Part shown: one piece after another, positions 24,808-35,612 of the stretch
Layout: each line of letters opens with the position of its first letter
Numbering within the stretch: position 1 is the stretch's first letter
Assembly (NCBI GenBank): GCA_015143295.1
Contig: CM026563.1
Location: forward strand, 5,828,001-5,892,000
DNA from: Tetracentron sinense
Taxonomy: Eukaryota; Streptophyta; Magnoliopsida; Trochodendrales; Trochodendraceae
DNA length: 64,000 nt
Direction of reading: 5' to 3'
Made by a program: the position numbers and the translations under genes
The notes under the pieces: generated by a model
Database searches by the model: none
The model's input: the letters and a program-made list of their open reading frames with translations, nothing else
Told to the model about the DNA's origin: nothing

Positions 24808-26018
24808 TGTAATGGATAAAATTTGTAAAATGATTAAGTGTTGTGACGACGAGTTAATATTCATTGTTATGACAACGGATGAGTGACCCGTATTCAAATT
24901 GAGAATGAATTCATTGTCTTCAGGACAACGGATTCGCTATCCTAAAGATGAGTATAGCAGCCGTCTACTTGAACAACGGTTATTCTATCCGTATTCACAT
25001 ACACAATGAACCTGTGCTTAAGTCAACAACGAGATCGACTTACATGACGAAACATTCTACTTTGTTGCAGTGTTACCTGGTTCACCGGTTCGAATTCGGG
25101 TTCGTAATTCACAATTCGCCACTTTAGAGTGAATCCGGTTCGCTAGGGGTAGGATGAGTCAGTTCGCTTAGGTTTTTTGTTTGGTTCGTTAGCTTGGTTC
25201 GCTTATATAATATTAATATATTATATAAATAATTGTGTGCATAAATATATTAGAAATAATAATTTTAAAAAAGACATTAAAATACATTTAAAATAAAATA
25301 AAAAATAAAAAAAAAGGTTTTATGGCTGGTTCGTGAACCCAGAAAACAAATTCGTCAAATTCAAAGTATAAGTTCGCTGAACTTAAAGAACAAATTCATT
25401 AAATCCAAACAAAAAGTTCGTTGAATCCAAACAAAAAGTTTATGGAATCCGAAAAACAAATTCGCTGAACCATAGCTATTTGGTTCGCTGATTTTCACGA
25501 ACCGGAACGAATCGAACCACAAACTGGTTCGCTCCGAACCAATTCGCGGTTCAAACTAGTGGGTAGTGGACTGGTTAACCCTGCTCTGTTGTTAGGTGAA
25601 AAACATTGTTTTACCATTAAATGCATTTAATATTAGTCATCTCAAACTGGTTTTCGACCCAGACCGACCTTATAAATAGTAGGCTCACACGTGTGACACG
25701 TAAGACTCAAGATCTGTCTGACATATTTGGTATTGATCATAAAGCAAGTTACATGGTCATCCATGGCCATCTATGGGCATGAATGAACATACAGAATTGA
25801 ACCTATAAATACTCCAAAAGTTTCGGTGCACGAGGATCAGCAAATTTCACTAATATTGCTATCATTTCAATTTCTTTTATTGTACATCAGCTTTTTCATA
25901 CCCTAACTTTGGCATCAGAGTGTATTACAGGGTGCACACCCTTCACCTCAATCCTTCTACTAGTAAAACCAGAATCCGAGGAGCAGCTGATGCGTGGACG
26001 TTCAAGAAAAATTCGACA
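24808..26018 (+). repeat. Left LTR of the Ty3-type element (interrupted by a hAT MITE)
   Basis: Matches the right LTR over its whole length once the inserted hAT MITE (25068-25583) is set aside; the net LTR is about 0.7 kb. It ends in aaaaattcgaca at 26018. A promoter-like tataaatag lies near 25671. The start is approximate because the two LTRs differ at their outer edge. Confidence 0.75.
25068..25583. mobile_element. 516-bp non-autonomous hAT element nested in the left LTR
   Basis: The right LTR gives the empty site. The insertion is flanked by ctttgttg (25060-25067) and ctctgttg (25584-25591), an 8-bp duplication with one mismatch. The ends are inverted: cagtgttacc on the left and gttaaccctg (reverse complement caggGTTAAC) on the right. 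The interior is full of ggttcgc/gaacc motifs around an AT-rich core, with short internal repeats of the type aaacaaattcg. It has no transposase. A related, rearranged copy lies near 63494-63770. Confidence 0.88.
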
Positions 26019-26024
26019 CTAAAA

Positions 26025-26043
26025 TTGGCACTGTCTGTGGGAA
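26025..26043 (+). other. Primer-binding-site-like sequence of the Ty3-type element
   Basis: ttggcactgtctgtggga begins about six bases after the LTR end. It resembles the tggcgccgtctgtggga motif I recall directly downstream of LTRs in plant Tat/Ogre-type elements. The identity of the priming tRNA is not asserted. Confidence 0.55.
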
Positions 26044-26099
26044 ATCTTAAATGAACCCCCACCATGATTGATCAAACCCCTGTGTTCTTGGCTGAGTAT

Positions 26100-27290
26100 C
26101 TAACCCCTCAAACCACTCCTACTGCTTCAACCTCATTGCAAACTCTTAGACCAGAAGTTGGGCAAACTTCTGACTAGCTCAGGGGAGAGGCTTCTCAAAC
26201 AAGTCAGATCTTGCTGCTGTTGCAGCAACATCAGTCCACTTTGACCCGTCTTACCAGCCTACAGCAATCATTTCACGAGAGGTTGGATGCTTACAAGCAT
26301 GACATGTATGAATCGGATGTTAAGCCACTCCGAAGTCGCCCTGTTCGTTGACAGCTCCTCCTCACATCTTCTCCTCCAATAAGAGCAGCAGCATGACCAG
26401 CCTCCCTGCCGTTGAGAGAGAATCTTGACAACAAATTCGTGCTTATTCCTCATCCCAGTGAAGTTGCTCGTTCCCGTTCTCCACCTATCTAGCAAGCTCA
26501 TACTGGACAACGGGTTCAAGCTCTTGCTGAAACACGAGACCTTAAGTATGTTCGTGCTGAACAACGTGACTCTTATACTCGTGCCGAACTGCGGGAGCCA
26601 CGGGTCTGTAATACTCAAGAGCTAAATGCTCAAAATCTTACGGGGATCAGAGGACGTGGATGACTCCCAAGGATGTAGAGACCATGATCAGTTTGTCAAG
26701 GGCACAAGTGGAAGCTCTTCCGATCAATTTGCTCAGAAAGCAAAGGAGGACGTCAGAACCTCTTCCTTCTTAGATAAGATCAACCAGTCATACACTCCCT
26801 CAAAGTTTATAACGCCAAACTTTATCATGTTCGATGGAAGGACGGACCCTGTTGAACACCTGTTCAACTTCAAGCATGCTATGACTCTCCGCAATCCTGA
26901 TGATAATCTCTTCTGTAAGGCCTTCCTGAACAATTTGATAGGAGCAGCTGCGAGGTGGTTTCATAACTTGCCTTCTGGTTCAATCAAAAGCATGACGGAA
27001 CTAAGGTCAACTTTCATTGATCAATATATTGTGAATAAGAAGAAGAAAGCAGATGCGGATTCCCTATTCGCTCTAAAGATGAAGCCAACGGAGTCTCTGA
27101 GGGACTTCGTTCAGCGGTTTAGTTATGAGGTCTCTAACATCAACAAGGTCGAGATTAGTAGCAGCATAGCCGCATTCAAGAATAGTGCCAAAGAACTCCA
27201 AAATATATGAATCTCTTGCTCTTGACTACCCCACCAAGTTGGACGACATGCTAGTTCGTGCTGCTAAGTTCGCGAGATTCGAAGAAGACA
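26100..27290 (+). pseudogene. Gag region of the Ty3-type element (fossil)
   Basis: Shows a retrotransposon Gag domain of the plant Ty3 type. Recognisable are a FITPNFIMFDGRTDPVEHL segment, AARWFHNLPSGSIKSM, FIDQYI, and DSLFALKMKPTESLRDFVQR. The best-preserved part is 26626-27210. The order and motifs fit Tat/Athila-group Gag. The region is broken and is treated as a fossil. Confidence 0.75.
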
Positions 27291-27299
27291 CCTCAGTCA

Positions 27300-28050
27300 T
27301 AGCAAGGCCAAGGTAATGTAATCCAAAAGTCTTGGAACATTATGAATTTGAGACAATTTTTTTCAATAAATATGTACGAGTTGCACAACGAATTCATTTA
27401 TATATATTCCGTCCTTGAAGTTCTTCATGAGATTATTTAATGACAAATCAAGAGAAGTAATCAAGTATTTAGTAAAACATCTTGAATGGAATGTCAAATG
27501 ATTTATCATATGAACACAGTACTCACCACGAGACATATGTGACTCAATCAAATAAATTGTCATATGAGCAAACCAGTGACTTATACTAATGAAATGTCAT
27601 CTGAGCATGGTGTCCCACCACGAGTCACCAAAGGTTCAACATATGAAATATCATTTGTTTGATTACATCCACGATGTTCTACACTACAGCACATTCGTAG
27701 TCTTGTACTATCACTTACCTCAAAGCATCCGTGCTCTACAACTCAGTGTTCTTGTATCTTATTATCTTTCAAGTGTTCTTATCAAGTGTTCCCGTGCTAC
27801 ATGCACTTTCAAGTGCTCTATGCCTTCTAAAATTTTTAGAAAGGTGATTAATTTATTTTCTTGGTTTTATGTTGCATGTACGTATTACGTACTCAATGCC
27901 TTGTGAATTTTTCAAGTGTTTTATCATGAATGTTTTATTAATGCGAGTAACGGAAGACAGTGTGCAAAAAAAAACTTTTCATTAAATATATCTCACAACA
28001 GGAGAATTACATTGCATAGCGACAGTAAAAGTACATCGAGAAAAAGACAA
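27300..28050. other. Internal spacer of the Ty3-type element
   Basis: Between the gag region and the antisense ORF region lies AT-rich sequence with a repeated catatgaaatgtcat-type motif (around 27500-27660) and no recognisable protein domain. No pol segment was seen here. Confidence 0.5.
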
Positions 28051-30480
28051 GAAAAGCTAGACAACGGGCTCAGTGTTGACTTCTAGAGCAGCTTCTGGCT
28101 GGACAATAGCATCATCCTCAACAGAGATATGTGGGTCATCGGGAAGCTCGGGTAGAGGAGGAGTCGGCTCTTCAGGAAGAGGGGGTCTTTCGACTCCTTG
28201 TACTTAAGCCTCTTCATCGAGCAAGACAACTTCAAGACCCAGAGCATCGGAGCGAGTTGTCACGTCCTTGGACTGTTGGGGGCTATCTATCAATCATCCT
28301 ATATCTCGGAGCTCTTTCAGAAGTTCCTTCTCCGTCTCTCCCTGGTCTTCAAGCACCATCCGATTGACTTCCTTCTGATAGTAATCTCAGAGTTCGTTCT
28401 TCTGGGCTTTTTTCGCGAGCTCCGCCTCTTCGATTTGCTTCGCCAAAGTTTGTGACAACTCTTCCAGCTCCCCAACTTGGAGGTTGGCTGTAGTGGCCGC
28501 TTCCGATGCTTTCTTCTCGTCCTCAGTTGATTTCTGAGCAGCTTTATGGGACGCGTTCCGTTGATTCCGGTATATATCGGCTTCGGATTTGGCCTTCTCC
28601 AATTGAGATTGAGTTCTTTGCAACTCAATGGTAATCGCCGTCTTCTCCGCCGTTGCCTTTTCAGCCATGGTAATGGCTTGCTGCTTCCAGTACTCAAGCG
28701 CCTGACCAACGTTGTCATAGCGTTCAAAAGCTCTGCAAACGTATTGTTCAGCTGGTAAGAAAGAAGACAAATTCAATACGATAAAATATGAATTGTGAAG
28801 TGAAATATGTAAGGCAAAGAGTAGAAATTACCGTTGCAAGAGCCATGGTGCCGACGTTGTTCAGCCCCGTCCTTGTTAGCTTCTTTGTTGTGGCCACGTC
28901 AGCAGGCCTGGCTCACAGTTATGGCCGTTAAGCCATTGTTTATTGCAGTATCCGTCGTTGTCGGTGAACATGACCCAGCCTTGAAGACAGAGGCCCAGAC
29001 AACGGGATCCTCCATTATCGCCACCTCTTGTGGCAGAGTAGTAGCAGCAGGAGCAGCTACGCTGACCATGGGTTGACTGGCAACCAACGGTTCAGCCAGC
29101 GTAGTCGGCTCTCGGACTTCTAGCCGTGCCGGAGTTGGAGCCATGACCGCCTTACCCCATTCTTGGCGGATTCTTTCGTGCTCCTTCTCCTTCCTCTTCT
29201 TCTTGGCCATGACCTCGGCCAAGGTTGCTGCCCTCTTTTTTGATGGTTGGCCAGTAGGGGCAGCGGCTTCCATTGTTGGGGGCAGGGTGAATGTAATCAT
29301 CCTCGAGGATGGAGGCAGTATGTGCGACTGCCTTGGAGCCCTGGGGACTCTGATCAGTGGGGGGGGGGTAGCTTCTCCGGCCATCTCTCCTTCTTCTTCT
29401 TCTTTAAGTGTGGCAGCTTGGGAGGACGAGGTTCCGACTTGGACTGCAGCAGGGGTGATCCAAGCTACGCTATCAATATCCCGGTCTTGCTCTTCAGCCT
29501 CAATATATTTCATCGGCCTCTAAGTAACGTAGGGCCCTCCTCTCTTCGTAGCAATGTTCTTCAGGCGACGCTCCTTGTCCCTAGAGATGCCTTTGAAATG
29601 TGTCTTTAAAGGCTCTGCATAAGAGAAAAATGTATTAGTGATAACGGGAGATAGACAACAAAAGAGAGAAAAGAACAGAGAACGAGCCAAGTACAACGAA
29701 CCTTTTTGAAAGACGTGAGGGACATGACGGGAGGATTCTAATCTCCACACAACGGAGACGAGGAAGGGCGACTCCTTCCACTTTCTGTCCAAGTCAGCTA
29801 AGCTCGAGATAAAGTCGAGGACCTTGGCACGCTGACTCCAAGTGTAGTATGGTCCGTCCTCCTCGGCACTTAACGACGTGACGAAAGTAAAAGAAGTGCC
29901 TAGTCTCTATATGGTATCCGTCCTTGATGAACTTGGTCACCAATGACATATATTTGTAAAAGTTAGGGTGTATTTGACCTGGTGCAAGTTGAAGAGCAGA
30001 AATGACGAAATCCACTATGGGATCCAGGGGAAGACGGAGTCCGGCCTCGAGTTGAGCGAGGTAGACAACGGTAGAAGAAGAACGACAATCAATGATGGTG
30101 TCGTCCCTCTTGAAGTGGAATTGGACGTGGAAAGGGATCTGGAAGAGGGTTTTGTAGTGATCCAATGTGTGTTTTTGGTACTTCTTGATCTGCGGAGAGG
30201 AGGCCACGTAGGCACCATAAGGTGCCCTATCAGGGCAACTGGTTTCGTCAACACCAGCAGCTCTAACCTCCTTGATAGACATGGCGAATAGAGGACAAGG
30301 TGGTGACAGAGAGAAACACAGAGACAGGGGAGAGGAAGGACAAAAGGACGAGGACAAAGAAGAAAACAGAGACGGAAAAGAGTAAAAAAAGAGAATGAAG
30401 AGTAAAGCAAACAAGGAACAAGAGCTTATCGAGTTCTGGACTGTGCTAAGGGCTGAGAGAGCAGAGGAAGCTTGAGTCTT
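28050..30480 (-). pseudogene. Antisense accessory ORF region of the Ty3-type element (fossil)
   Basis: The minus strand carries coding-like blocks. The promoter-proximal block (about 30290-29800) has a GLRLPLDPIVDFVISALQL segment followed by APGQIHPN, like the 'putative gypsy-type transposon' domain (PF04195) of plant proteins. A middle block (about 29510-28900) is Pro/Ala/Glu-rich with a basic KKRAATLAEVMAKKKRKEKE stretch. The distal block (about 28740-28387) is a strongly predicted coiled coil rich in Glu, Lys, Ala and Gln. Gaps between blocks may be introns; that is inference. Extra antisense ORFs of this kind are known in plant Tat-lineage Ty3 elements. Function is unknown, and this copy is treated as a fossil. 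Confidence 0.65.
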
Positions 30481-30553
30481 CGGCGAGGTGAGATTTTGGC
30501 AGAGTAACAGTAGGGTTCAAAAGCAAGTGAAGAAGATGAAGTGATGTACGCCG

Positions 30554-30561
30554 TATTTATA
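30554..30561 (-). promoter_or_regulatory. TATA-like box upstream of the antisense ORF
   Basis: The minus strand reads ctataaatacgg here, about 270 bases upstream of the codon starting MSIKEV (near 30282) and about 150 upstream of the furthest in-frame Met. It lies inside the element, outside the right LTR, so it could drive the antisense transcript independently of the LTR promoter. This is motif evidence only. Confidence 0.4.
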
Positions 30562-30984
30562 GGAAATTTAAAAATCCAGGACGAGACTGACCTTCATCGT
30601 TGTCGTACACGTATGCAAGCACGGGGTCAAGATGGTCATTTGCGTAATTCAAATCGGCGTGTCAGACAGAAATTCGTGCAGGATGGAGTTAACCCTCATC
30701 CTCGTCATACACGTAATAGAGATCATGGGCATGATTGTCTTTTGACAGATAGAGTAACCGTTTGAGAGGTTAGTGCGCCTCGAGCTTCGCAAAGGCAATG
30801 ATGACAGCCTGTCAATTATTAATGAAGCATAACGGTTTGACACGCGTGTGACATAGCTGGCACGATGATCCACATTCACGTACAGCTCACGCAACGCCTC
30901 GGTGTCTATGGGGTGATAGGTATTCTCCGCTTTGTGCGCCGAGTTGTTTATGATATTTTGAACTACGTTCAAGGCATCATAAAT

Positions 30985-32065
30985 GGGTAAATTATAATTA
31001 ATAAAATTCGTAAAATGATTAAGTGTTGTGATGACGAGCTAATCTTCGTTGTTATGACAATGGATGGGTGACCCATAATCAAATTGAGAACGAATCCGTT
31101 GTCTTCAGGACAATGGATTCACTATCCTAAAGACGAATATAGCAATCTGTGAAAGCGTCCAACTCAAAACCAATTGGCAATGAGTGGAGAGGCCTTACAT
31201 GTATATAAGGCCACAACTATTTCTCTATTTAGTCGATGTGGGATTAATTCTCTTACACGCCCCCTTACGTGCAGCCCTAATTTTAGGTCTGTCACGTGCG
31301 CCTTTTTTTTTTTTTTGGGTCGTCAATCATGCAGCCTTTCTATTCGGGTCTGTCATCGTGAGTGTGAGCATAATTTGGCCGTTGGGCCTTTTGGGCTCTG
31401 ATACCATGTGAAAGCGTCCAACTCAAAACCAATTGGCAATGAGTGGAGAGGCCTTACATGTAAATAAGGCCACAACTATTTCTCTATTTAGTCGATGTGG
31501 GATTAATTCTCTTACAGTCGTCTACTTGAACAATAGTTATTCTATCCGTATTCACATACACAACGAACCCGTGCTTATGTCAACAATGAGATCGACTTAC
31601 AGGACAAAATAATCAGGAGACGACCATTCTACTCTGTTGTTAGGTGAAAAACATTGTCTTAGCATTAAATGCATTTAATGTTAGTCATCTCAAATTGCTT
31701 TTCGACTCAGACCGACCTTACAAATAGTAGGCTCACACGTGTAACACGTAAGGCTCAAGATCTGTCTAACATATTTGGTAATGATCATACAGCAAGTGGC
31801 ATGATCATCCATGACCATCTATGGGCATAAATGAACATACAAAATTGAACCTATAACTACCCTAAGAGTTTCAGTGCATGAAGATCGGCAAATTTCACTA
31901 ATATTGCTATCATTTCAACTTCTTTTACTATACATCATCTTCCTCATATCCTAATTTTGACATCGGAGTGTATTACAAGGTGCATACCATTCACTTCCAT
32001 CCTTTTACCAGTGAACTAGAATCCGAGGAGCAGCTGACGCGTGGACGTTCAAGAAAAATTCCACA
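30985..32065 (+). repeat. Right LTR of the Ty3-type element (interrupted by a TRIM)
   Basis: Aligns with the left LTR from a taaaatgattaagtgttg block (about 31012) to the terminal aaaaattccaca at 32065. The TRIM at 31148-31516 is inserted in it; the net length is about 0.7 kb. The left edge is uncertain. The right LTR preserves the empty target of the hAT element found in the left LTR. Confidence 0.72.
31148..31516 (-). mobile_element. TRIM (terminal-repeat retrotransposon in miniature), 369 bp
   Basis: Two 110-bp direct repeats (31148-31257 and 31407-31516) differ at a single base (gtatataagg against gtaaataagg) and flank 149 bp. On the minus strand each starts tgtaagag and ends tttcaca. 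A PBS, tggtatcagagccc on the minus strand (31393-31406), directly abuts the repeat; it matches the initiator-tRNA-Met site used by plant TRIMs. A purine tract aagggggcg on the minus strand (31258-31266) abuts the other repeat as a PPT. It has no coding capacity. It looks structurally whole and young relative to its host LTR. Confidence 0.93.
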
Positions 32066-32284
32066 CAGATCCCTTCTCAATGAGTGATGACTTGCAAGAG
32101 TGGAGCTCCACTCTCGCTGCTAATCACTAACTAATGCTATTAACGGTAGGTAAGTGATATCCCTAGCAAAAATAATAAAAATTAAATTGTCTTGGATGAT
32201 CATCCATCTTAAAGGGTATGGGGATTGTAATCAATCCTATTTAAAACAAGTTCCACACAGATTGTTCTTTTTTTATTGCGACAA

Positions 32285-32687
32285 GTTGTACTTTTTTTTG
32301 CTCTAGATATACGGTTAGGCTGCGACCTCAATTATTGTGTTAGTATTTGTTCGAGTTAGCAGTGGGTAGGGACAGAGCCACATGGGGCCCCCCTGAAGTT
32401 TCGAAAAAAAATACTAGTCTTAATAGCCTAAGAGAGGGGTGGAGCCAGGAGGATACAAACACATGATATAGGTCCCAAAAAGACACGATGGCTCATGAAC
32501 TTGTCCCTTAAAAAATTTTTGGGAGCTATGTCCCCTAACCCCCCATTGTTAGCCCTCTACAAAAGAATCCTGGCTCTGCCCCTAGTAATGAGGAGTGGAG
32601 TGCTTGCTACTCATCACCTAGTGGAATTAGATCTTGAGACCTCTTGCTTAGGAGGGCCATAGCTGCCACACCCTACCATTGGAGCTG
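32285..32687 (-). mobile_element. tRNA-derived SINE copy split by a hAT MITE
   Basis: The sequence agatatacggttaggctgcg at about 32305 matches the 3' part of the better SINE at 53431-53603 (agatatacgtttaggctgca). The part after 32583 (tagtggaattagatcttgagacct, then taccattggagc) matches that SINE's B-box-to-5'-end part. Together they make one diverged minus-strand SINE interrupted by the element at 32367-32583. Confidence 0.6.
32367..32583 (-). mobile_element. 217-bp hAT-like MITE inserted in a SINE
   Basis: Left end tagggacagagccacatggg and right end aatcctggctctgcccct are the two termini of the cag(g)ggcggagccagga family also seen at 50276 and 54765, here in reverse orientation. The interior has another gggtggagccagga end-like motif, suggesting a nested or rearranged copy. 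The flanking repeat is imperfect (agcagtgg and agtaatga). Confidence 0.65.
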
Positions 32688-33479
32688 GCAGCGGAGTGTC
32701 AAACACAACTTGTTATTGAGCGCAACCCTATTTGGCGCAAATACTGATTTTAGGTTGACTTTGAATTCTCTATTGTTAGAATACAAAAGCATTTTTCTAA
32801 GTGCTCTTTTAACTCTAGTTAACAACTTTAACTTAGAGTTAATATTTTTTTTTCTAAAAACCAAGATCAGATGGTTGAATCTATGGGTTAGTGAATCTTA
32901 ATAACAATTAAGAAGTATTCATCGGGACTTATGCCTCATGAAGCGGAATGTCCTAGGTTCGACTTCTCACTCCCCACTCCCCCTTTGGGGTCAGTTCCAC
33001 ACGGGATTTTCCTGTACTAACTGTTTTGTTGGGTTGCGGGCTCTCGTCACATCCTTAGGATTAGTCTTGAACCCGAAGGATTGGGGACACCCCGAGTTAG
33101 AAAAAAAAAATCTTTCGAGTAAGGATGGATTGCATAAGGAAAGCTGCAAAAGTTTGCAATTAAAAGTGAAAAAATCTTAAACTAAGTTATATTTTCGGTG
33201 TCATATACTCGTATTATCTTTTTCAAAATGACTTGGAATCCTACTATTATCTATCTATTTCTATTACTATATATATACTTTTTTTTTTTTGGGTAGGTAT
33301 CACTATATATATAAACGTATCTTGATTTTTTCTAAATTCCCAAATTGTACCATTTTTTAAGGTAATCTCAAATTGTACTTAACATAATCATATATATGAC
33401 AAAAAATATTTTGCTTAATTCCAATACATACTATCGCTTACTCATTTTGCTTGATTTTCATACTATCCCTTAATTGAAA

Positions 33480-34560
33480 TTCTCTAGGTTATAACCGACG
33501 GTTACGCCCATGTGTCCCTTTTAACACACCTTAACTGTGGTTAAAATTTACCCACCCTTAGGGTTCATCCACCTATCCTTGGTTTTTATAAAATAGTAAA
33601 CTTGAAATTCTCTATGGTTATAACCGAACTTCTTGAAGTTCGATTATGTCACTGAGGTTGCTATGTGTTCCTTTTAACACTCCTTAACTGTGGTTAAGAT
33701 TCACCCACCCTTATGGTTAACCCACTTATCCTAGGTTTTAGAAAAAAATTATGAAAAGAAACCCTATGAGTTAGTAAATTTTAAACAATATTTAAAAAAT
33801 TAATATTTTTTTTTCTAAAAACCAAGAATAGATGGGTGAACTCTAGGGGTAGGTAAATCTTAACCACAATACACTTCTTAACTGTGGTTAAGATTCATCC
33901 ACCCCTAGGTTTGGGTTCACCCACTTATCTTTGGATTTTAGAAAAAAATAAATAAACATAGGAGTTAGTGAATTGTAACTATGGTTTTAAAAAATAATAT
34001 ATATTTTTTCAAAAACTAAGAATAGGTGGGTGAACTCTAGGGGTTGATGAATCTTAACCACAATTAAAGGTTGTCAAAAGAGACACATGACAACCTCAGT
34101 TAAGATTCATCTACTCCTAGAGTTCACCCACCTATCCTTAGTTTTTAGAAAAAAATATTAATTGTTTTCAACCCTGGTTAAAATTCACTAATTCTTAGGG
34201 TTAAATCTTTTTTCATATATTTTTTTTCTAAAAACAAAGGATAGGTGGGTGAACTATCGGGTCAGTGAATCTTAATCATAGTTAAGGGGTGTCAAAAGAG
34301 GCACATGACAATCTCGAGGGGCGTAACCGGACTCCAACTATAGTTAGGATTCACCCACCCCTAGGGTTCACTCACTTATCCTTGATTTTTAGAAAAAATA
34401 TTAATTTTTAAAAACCCTAATTAAAATTCAATAACTTCTAGAGTTACTTTTTTTTTCATATTTTTTAATCTAAGAACCAAGGATAAGTTGGTGAACTTTA
34501 GGGGTATGTGAATCTTAAGCATAGTCAAGGAGTGTTAAATGGCGACCTCAGTGACACAAT
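33480..34560. repeat. Cluster of alternating-orientation MITE arms
   Basis: At least eight arms of the same repeat family as at 22103 lie head-to-head or tail-to-tail. Examples are minus arms at about 33505 and 33655, a plus arm at about 33815 leading into a minus arm at about 33880, and further pairs to about 34540. Each minus arm reads cc-ttttaacac-ccttaactgtggtt, then a-gattcacccaccc, then cttatccttggttttt. Arms are 70-90% similar by eye, which suggests repeated insertion of old elements or local amplification. Confidence 0.65.
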
Positions 34561-35393
34561 CGGACTTCTCGCTCTCTTGACAAAATGCTTCAAAAGAAGA
34601 ATATTTTGCCAAGGCCCCACCCGCTCCCTTTATTTGTTGTACCTAAAATGCCCCTAATGGTTCTCAGAAAGTCCCTATGTCATTTTTTTTATAACTAACA
34701 TGTCTCACAATTTTTTTTTTAATCCAAAATATCCCTCAAGTTTTTATACCCAAAAAATATATATATTTTTTCAAAATACCATCATTTGGGTCCTTCTTTC
34801 CAATCTCTCTCCCCTTCTCCCCTCTCTCACGTGAATCGCACGTGCCACCCATTAGTAACTTATAATCGGACTGCAAGGAGTTCGGTTCCCGAAACAAAAA
34901 CTTTTTAAATACTTAATTATAGTTAACAATTTTAATCTTTAGAATTAATATTTTTTAAAACTAAGGTTAGATGGTTGAATCTTAAGTTAGAAAATCTTAA
35001 TCACAATTAAGAGGTATTAAAAAGGACACGTGTTGACCTATGAGACGTAAGTCCATCATAACAGTAGAGAATTCCAAGTCTTTTAAAATTTTAAAGCGGG
35101 ATCATGAATAGTATGAAATTAATATTGACGGGTCAAATGTGCTAAAAAGTTAAAACCCTAACCACATTGATCCTGAAAATGAAAATTCCAACCTCAAATT
35201 ACTGTTACCACTTTCGCATTAACCCATGTTCCCGAAAAAGCAACTCAGGTTAAGATTTTGTCACTTTTACGGCCAGCCTTGCCTCATGTAGCAAATCCTT
35301 GCTTGCATTTTATTTGGTATTTTTTTTCTCTTCCCAAAAAAGAGTGAGAAATTAAATTAGAAGAGAAAAGAATTTGATCTCAAATCTATTCTG

Positions 35394-35612
35394 GGTGTTT
35401 GGATTGGAGCCAAAAATTAATTCTTATAAAATATATTTTGTAAAATTAATTATGAAATAATCATTTTTTCAAATTATAGTGTTTGGGGAATACGAAGATC
35501 TGATCTTCGTATTCCCCAAACACTATAATTTGAAAAAATGTTTGGCAATTAATTTTATAAAATCTTTTTTATCATAATTGATTTTTGGCTAATAAAATCC
35601 AATCCAAATGCC
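35394..35612. mobile_element. 219-bp foldback MITE with a near-perfect central palindrome
   Basis: The ends are ggtgtttggattgga and tccaatccaaatgcc, nearly perfect inverted repeats. The arms run almost to the centre. The inner 38 bases on each side (caaattatagtgtttgggg, then aatacgaagatc, and its complement) are exactly inverted around about 35506 with almost no loop. A single arm of the same family lies at 48626-48740. Confidence 0.85.

Larger units (their letters stand above)
24808..32065 (+). mobile_element. Broken Ty3-type (Tat-like) LTR retrotransposon
   Basis: About 7.3 kb. It consists of a left LTR, a PBS-like site, a gag region, an internal stretch of unknown nature, an antisense accessory-ORF region and a right LTR. 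No protease, reverse transcriptase or integrase was recognised, so it is a non-autonomous or decayed copy and clearly broken. By eye the two LTRs differ at roughly one site in ten over about 440 aligned bases, with many C/T and G/A differences. That suggests an insertion several million years old or more, depending on the rate used. A clean 5-bp target duplication was not seen, and the outer ends are uncertain by some tens of bases. Younger elements sit in both LTRs. The Tat-like label rests on the gag type, the PBS-like sequence and the antisense ORF. Confidence 0.8.

Noticed and set aside
29143-29609. Plus-strand frames of 120-126 residues
   Set aside because: They are shadows of the minus-strand Pro/Ala/Glu-rich accessory-ORF block, which has the more natural composition.
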